Source: UMGS1279 sp045536815 (GTDB taxonomy: Bacteria > Bacillota > Clostridia > Oscillospirales > Acutalibacteraceae). Taken from it: a stretch of 64,000 nucleotides of DNA. Below the pieces are notes generated by a model. It saw only the letters and a program-made list of their open reading frames with translations. It had not been told where the DNA came from and searched no databases. The first letter of the stretch is position 1. The number at the start of each line of letters is the position of its first letter. The position numbers were made by a program, and so were the translations under genes. Below, piece after piece: positions 62,615 through 64,000 of this stretch. The stretch is from the NCBI GenBank assembly GCA_045536815.1, contig JAZSOH010000029.1, forward strand, positions 25,059 through 89,058, written 5' to 3'.

Positions 62615-63475
62615 ATGACATTAAAAATTAAAAAGGAAACAATACTTTTTATATTAACGGGGATTTTGTGCTTTTCAATTTGTTTGGGTGTAATTCATAA
62701 GCCCGAGGTTTTGGCGCTTAGCGATAGTTCGGGTTATTTTTCTATAATAATGTATCATCATATAACTAACGAAAACTCGAAAATAGGGGAGTATACTATA
62801 AGCGAAAAACAGCTTAGAGAGGATTTTGAATATCTTAAAAATAGGGGATATACAACACTTTCTGTTAGGGATTTAATTGCAATTGATAAAGGTGAAATGA
62901 AATTAAAAGAAAAATCAGTTATGATAACCTTTGATGATGGGCAAGAAAGCTTTTATAAATATGCATATCCGCTTTTGGTAGAGTATAATTTTAAAGCGGT
63001 TTTTTCGGTAATTGGAAAATATACCGAAGATTATTCAAAAATAAACGACCATAACGTTTCCTACTCACACGTAACCTTTAACGAACTAAAAGAAATGGTT
63101 TCAAGCGGTTTGGTTGAAATAGGAAATCATAGCTACAATATGCATAAAAACGGCAAAAATGATAGACAAGGAGTTACAAAAAATGAAGGAGAAAGTCTTA
63201 TAGAATATGAGAATGCGCTTAAAAAAGATATAAATAAATTTAATAGTATATTTATGGAAAATCTCAATTTTTCGCCACAAATTTTTACATATCCATTTGG
63301 TAAGGTTTCTAAAGAAAGCGAAAATATTATAAAGAAGCTAGGTTTTGTTGCGGCCTTTACTTGCTACGAAAGAAAAACTGTGCCAAAAATGTCTGATAAC
63401 TGGCTATATAATCTTGGAAGATATAATAGGTCGGGGAAATATTCTGCTAACGAATTTTTTAAAAAAGTTTTATAG
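62615..63475 (+). CDS. Polysaccharide deacetylase, membrane-anchored
   Basis: A 286-residue NodB-type carbohydrate esterase (CE4). One N-terminal helix (about 9-26) serves as anchor or signal. Catalytic motifs are MITFDDGQESF with Asp107-Asp108 and the metal-binding GNHSYNMH with His172 and His177; TYPFGK follows near residue 226. The substrate is probably peptidoglycan or another N-acetylated glycan; spore-cortex deacetylation is possible given spoVAC next door, but is not shown. ATG 62615 follows GGAGA. Confidence 0.87.
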   Translation: MTLKIKKETILFILTGILCFSICLGVIHKPEVLALSDSSGYFSIIMYHHITNENSKIGEYTISEKQLREDFEYLKNRGYTTLSVRDLIAIDKGEMKLKEKSVMITFDDGQESFYKYAYPLLVEYNFKAVFSVIGKYTEDYSKINDHNVSYSHVTFNELKEMVSSGLVEIGNHSYNMHKNGKNDRQGVTKNEGESLIEYENALKKDINKFNSIFMENLNFSPQIFTYPFGKVSKESENIIKKLGFVAAFTCYERKTVPKMSDNWLYNLGRYNRSGKYSANEFFKKVL

Positions 63476-63531
63476 ATAAATAGAATAAAACAAATATTAA
63501 GGAAAAAATAAGACAAAAAGAGGTGCAAAAA

Positions 63532-63981
63532 ATGAATGTTAAAATTAGTAATAAAGATTATAAGGCTTTAGTATCAAAGGTAAGTAAACGCTCTCCTAAA
63601 ATTAAAGATTTTTTATGGGCATATACAGTTGGTGGTCTAATTTGTGTGTTAGGGCAGCTTTTAACCGAACTCTACGCAAAGCTCGGTCTTGGTTCAAATC
63701 AAATACTAATGCTTGTACCGTCAACGCTTATTTTTATTGCAGCTATGCTAACCGCCTTTAAACTCTTCGACAATATTGCAAAAAGGGCAGGAGCAGGAAC
63801 CTTAGTGCCTATAACCGGCTTTTCAAATGCCGTAGCCTCGCCTGCAATTGAATTCAAATCAGAGGGATGGATTTTAGGCGTTGGTGCTAATATATTTAAA
63901 ATAGCAGGTCCGGTAATTGCTTATGGCACAATTGCAAGTGTCGTTTATGGAATTATTTATTGGATAACAACACTGCTTTAA
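63532..63981 (+). CDS. spoVAC: Stage V sporulation protein AC
   Basis: A 149-residue membrane protein with three to four helices. FLWAYTVGGLICVLGQ, GAGTLVPITGFSNAVASPAIE and EGWILGVGANIFKIAGPVI are the SpoVAC signature. SpoVAC acts as a channel for dipicolinic acid uptake into and release from the forespore core and is made in the forespore. ATG 63532 follows GAGGTG. spoVAD and spoVAE would normally come next, beyond the right edge. Confidence 0.94.
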   Translation: MNVKISNKDYKALVSKVSKRSPKIKDFLWAYTVGGLICVLGQLLTELYAKLGLGSNQILMLVPSTLIFIAAMLTAFKLFDNIAKRAGAGTLVPITGFSNAVASPAIEFKSEGWILGVGANIFKIAGPVIAYGTIASVVYGIIYWITTLL

Positions 63982-64000
63982 AAAATGCCCCCTTGTGCAA

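Noticed and set aside
1..64000. CRISPR array, insertion sequence or prophage
   Set aside because: No regularly spaced repeats, transposase, integrase or phage structural genes were seen on either strand.

Overview
The window looks like a chromosomal core segment of an AT-rich, low-GC, endospore-forming member of the Clostridia (Bacillota). I infer an Oscillospirales/Ruminococcaceae-like organism but cannot prove it. The reasons are the sporulation genes (spo0A, yqfC, yqfD, ylbJ, spoVAC), the DivIVA/SepF division cluster, a transketolase split into two genes, separate secD and secF, strong GGAGG-type ribosome sites, many TTG/GTG starts, and several TTGACA-17-TATAAT promoters. I see no rRNA operon, complete tRNA, insertion sequence, prophage or CRISPR array. 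No gene-free stretch exceeds 300 bases. The longest are about 230 bp (41220-41467 and 55727-55953) and about 200 bp (36241-36457).

Layout. 1-1530: the end of an AEC transporter, then a pseudoknotted leader and a queuosine-precursor-type transporter. 1600-9030: miaB, a YlbF/YmcA-like gene, mutS, mutL and miaA (tRNA modification plus mismatch repair, close to the Bacillus order). 9050-17460: a HlyD-like protein, ylmE, sepF, ylmH, divIVA, ileS, lspA and an RluA-type pseudouridine synthase (division and septum cluster). 17510-19320: split transketolase. 19430-24250 (minus): secF, secD, an aminotransferase and ylbJ. 24317-31566: yqfC, yqfD, phoH, ybeY, era, a YqzL-like small gene, recO and mutS2. 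31705-41219 (mostly minus): gap, two FAD oxidoreductases, a tRNA 3'-end fragment, a cation efflux protein, ddl, a membrane-anchored MurF-like ligase and an alpha/beta hydrolase. 41468-45057: response regulator, histidine kinase and HtrA protease. 45196-55726: nusB, a TsaD-like paralogue, xseA, xseB, ispA, dxs, tlyA, nadK, argR, recN and tyrS. 55954-63981: spo0A, SOS-controlled dinB, rpe, a MecA-like adaptor, an orphan RnfC/RnfD-like pair, a cysteine-rich protein, a polysaccharide deacetylase and spoVAC.

How the genes fit together. Most are housekeeping genes for translation fidelity, DNA repair, division, isoprenoid precursors, secretion and central carbon metabolism, interleaved with sporulation genes. 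The least conventional elements are: the two-gene Rnf-like module (59411-61593), whose C subunit keeps both 4Fe-4S motifs but has lost the recognisable NADH/FMN motifs; the MurF-like ligase with an N-terminal membrane domain in place of the usual substrate domain; the candidate preQ1 riboswitch; a transcription terminator embedded in an opposing coding sequence; and a tRNA 3'-end fragment next to a stop codon.

CDS starts were chosen by ribosome-site spacing, so several differ from the longest open frame. All function calls come from motif recognition by eye; no database search was run.
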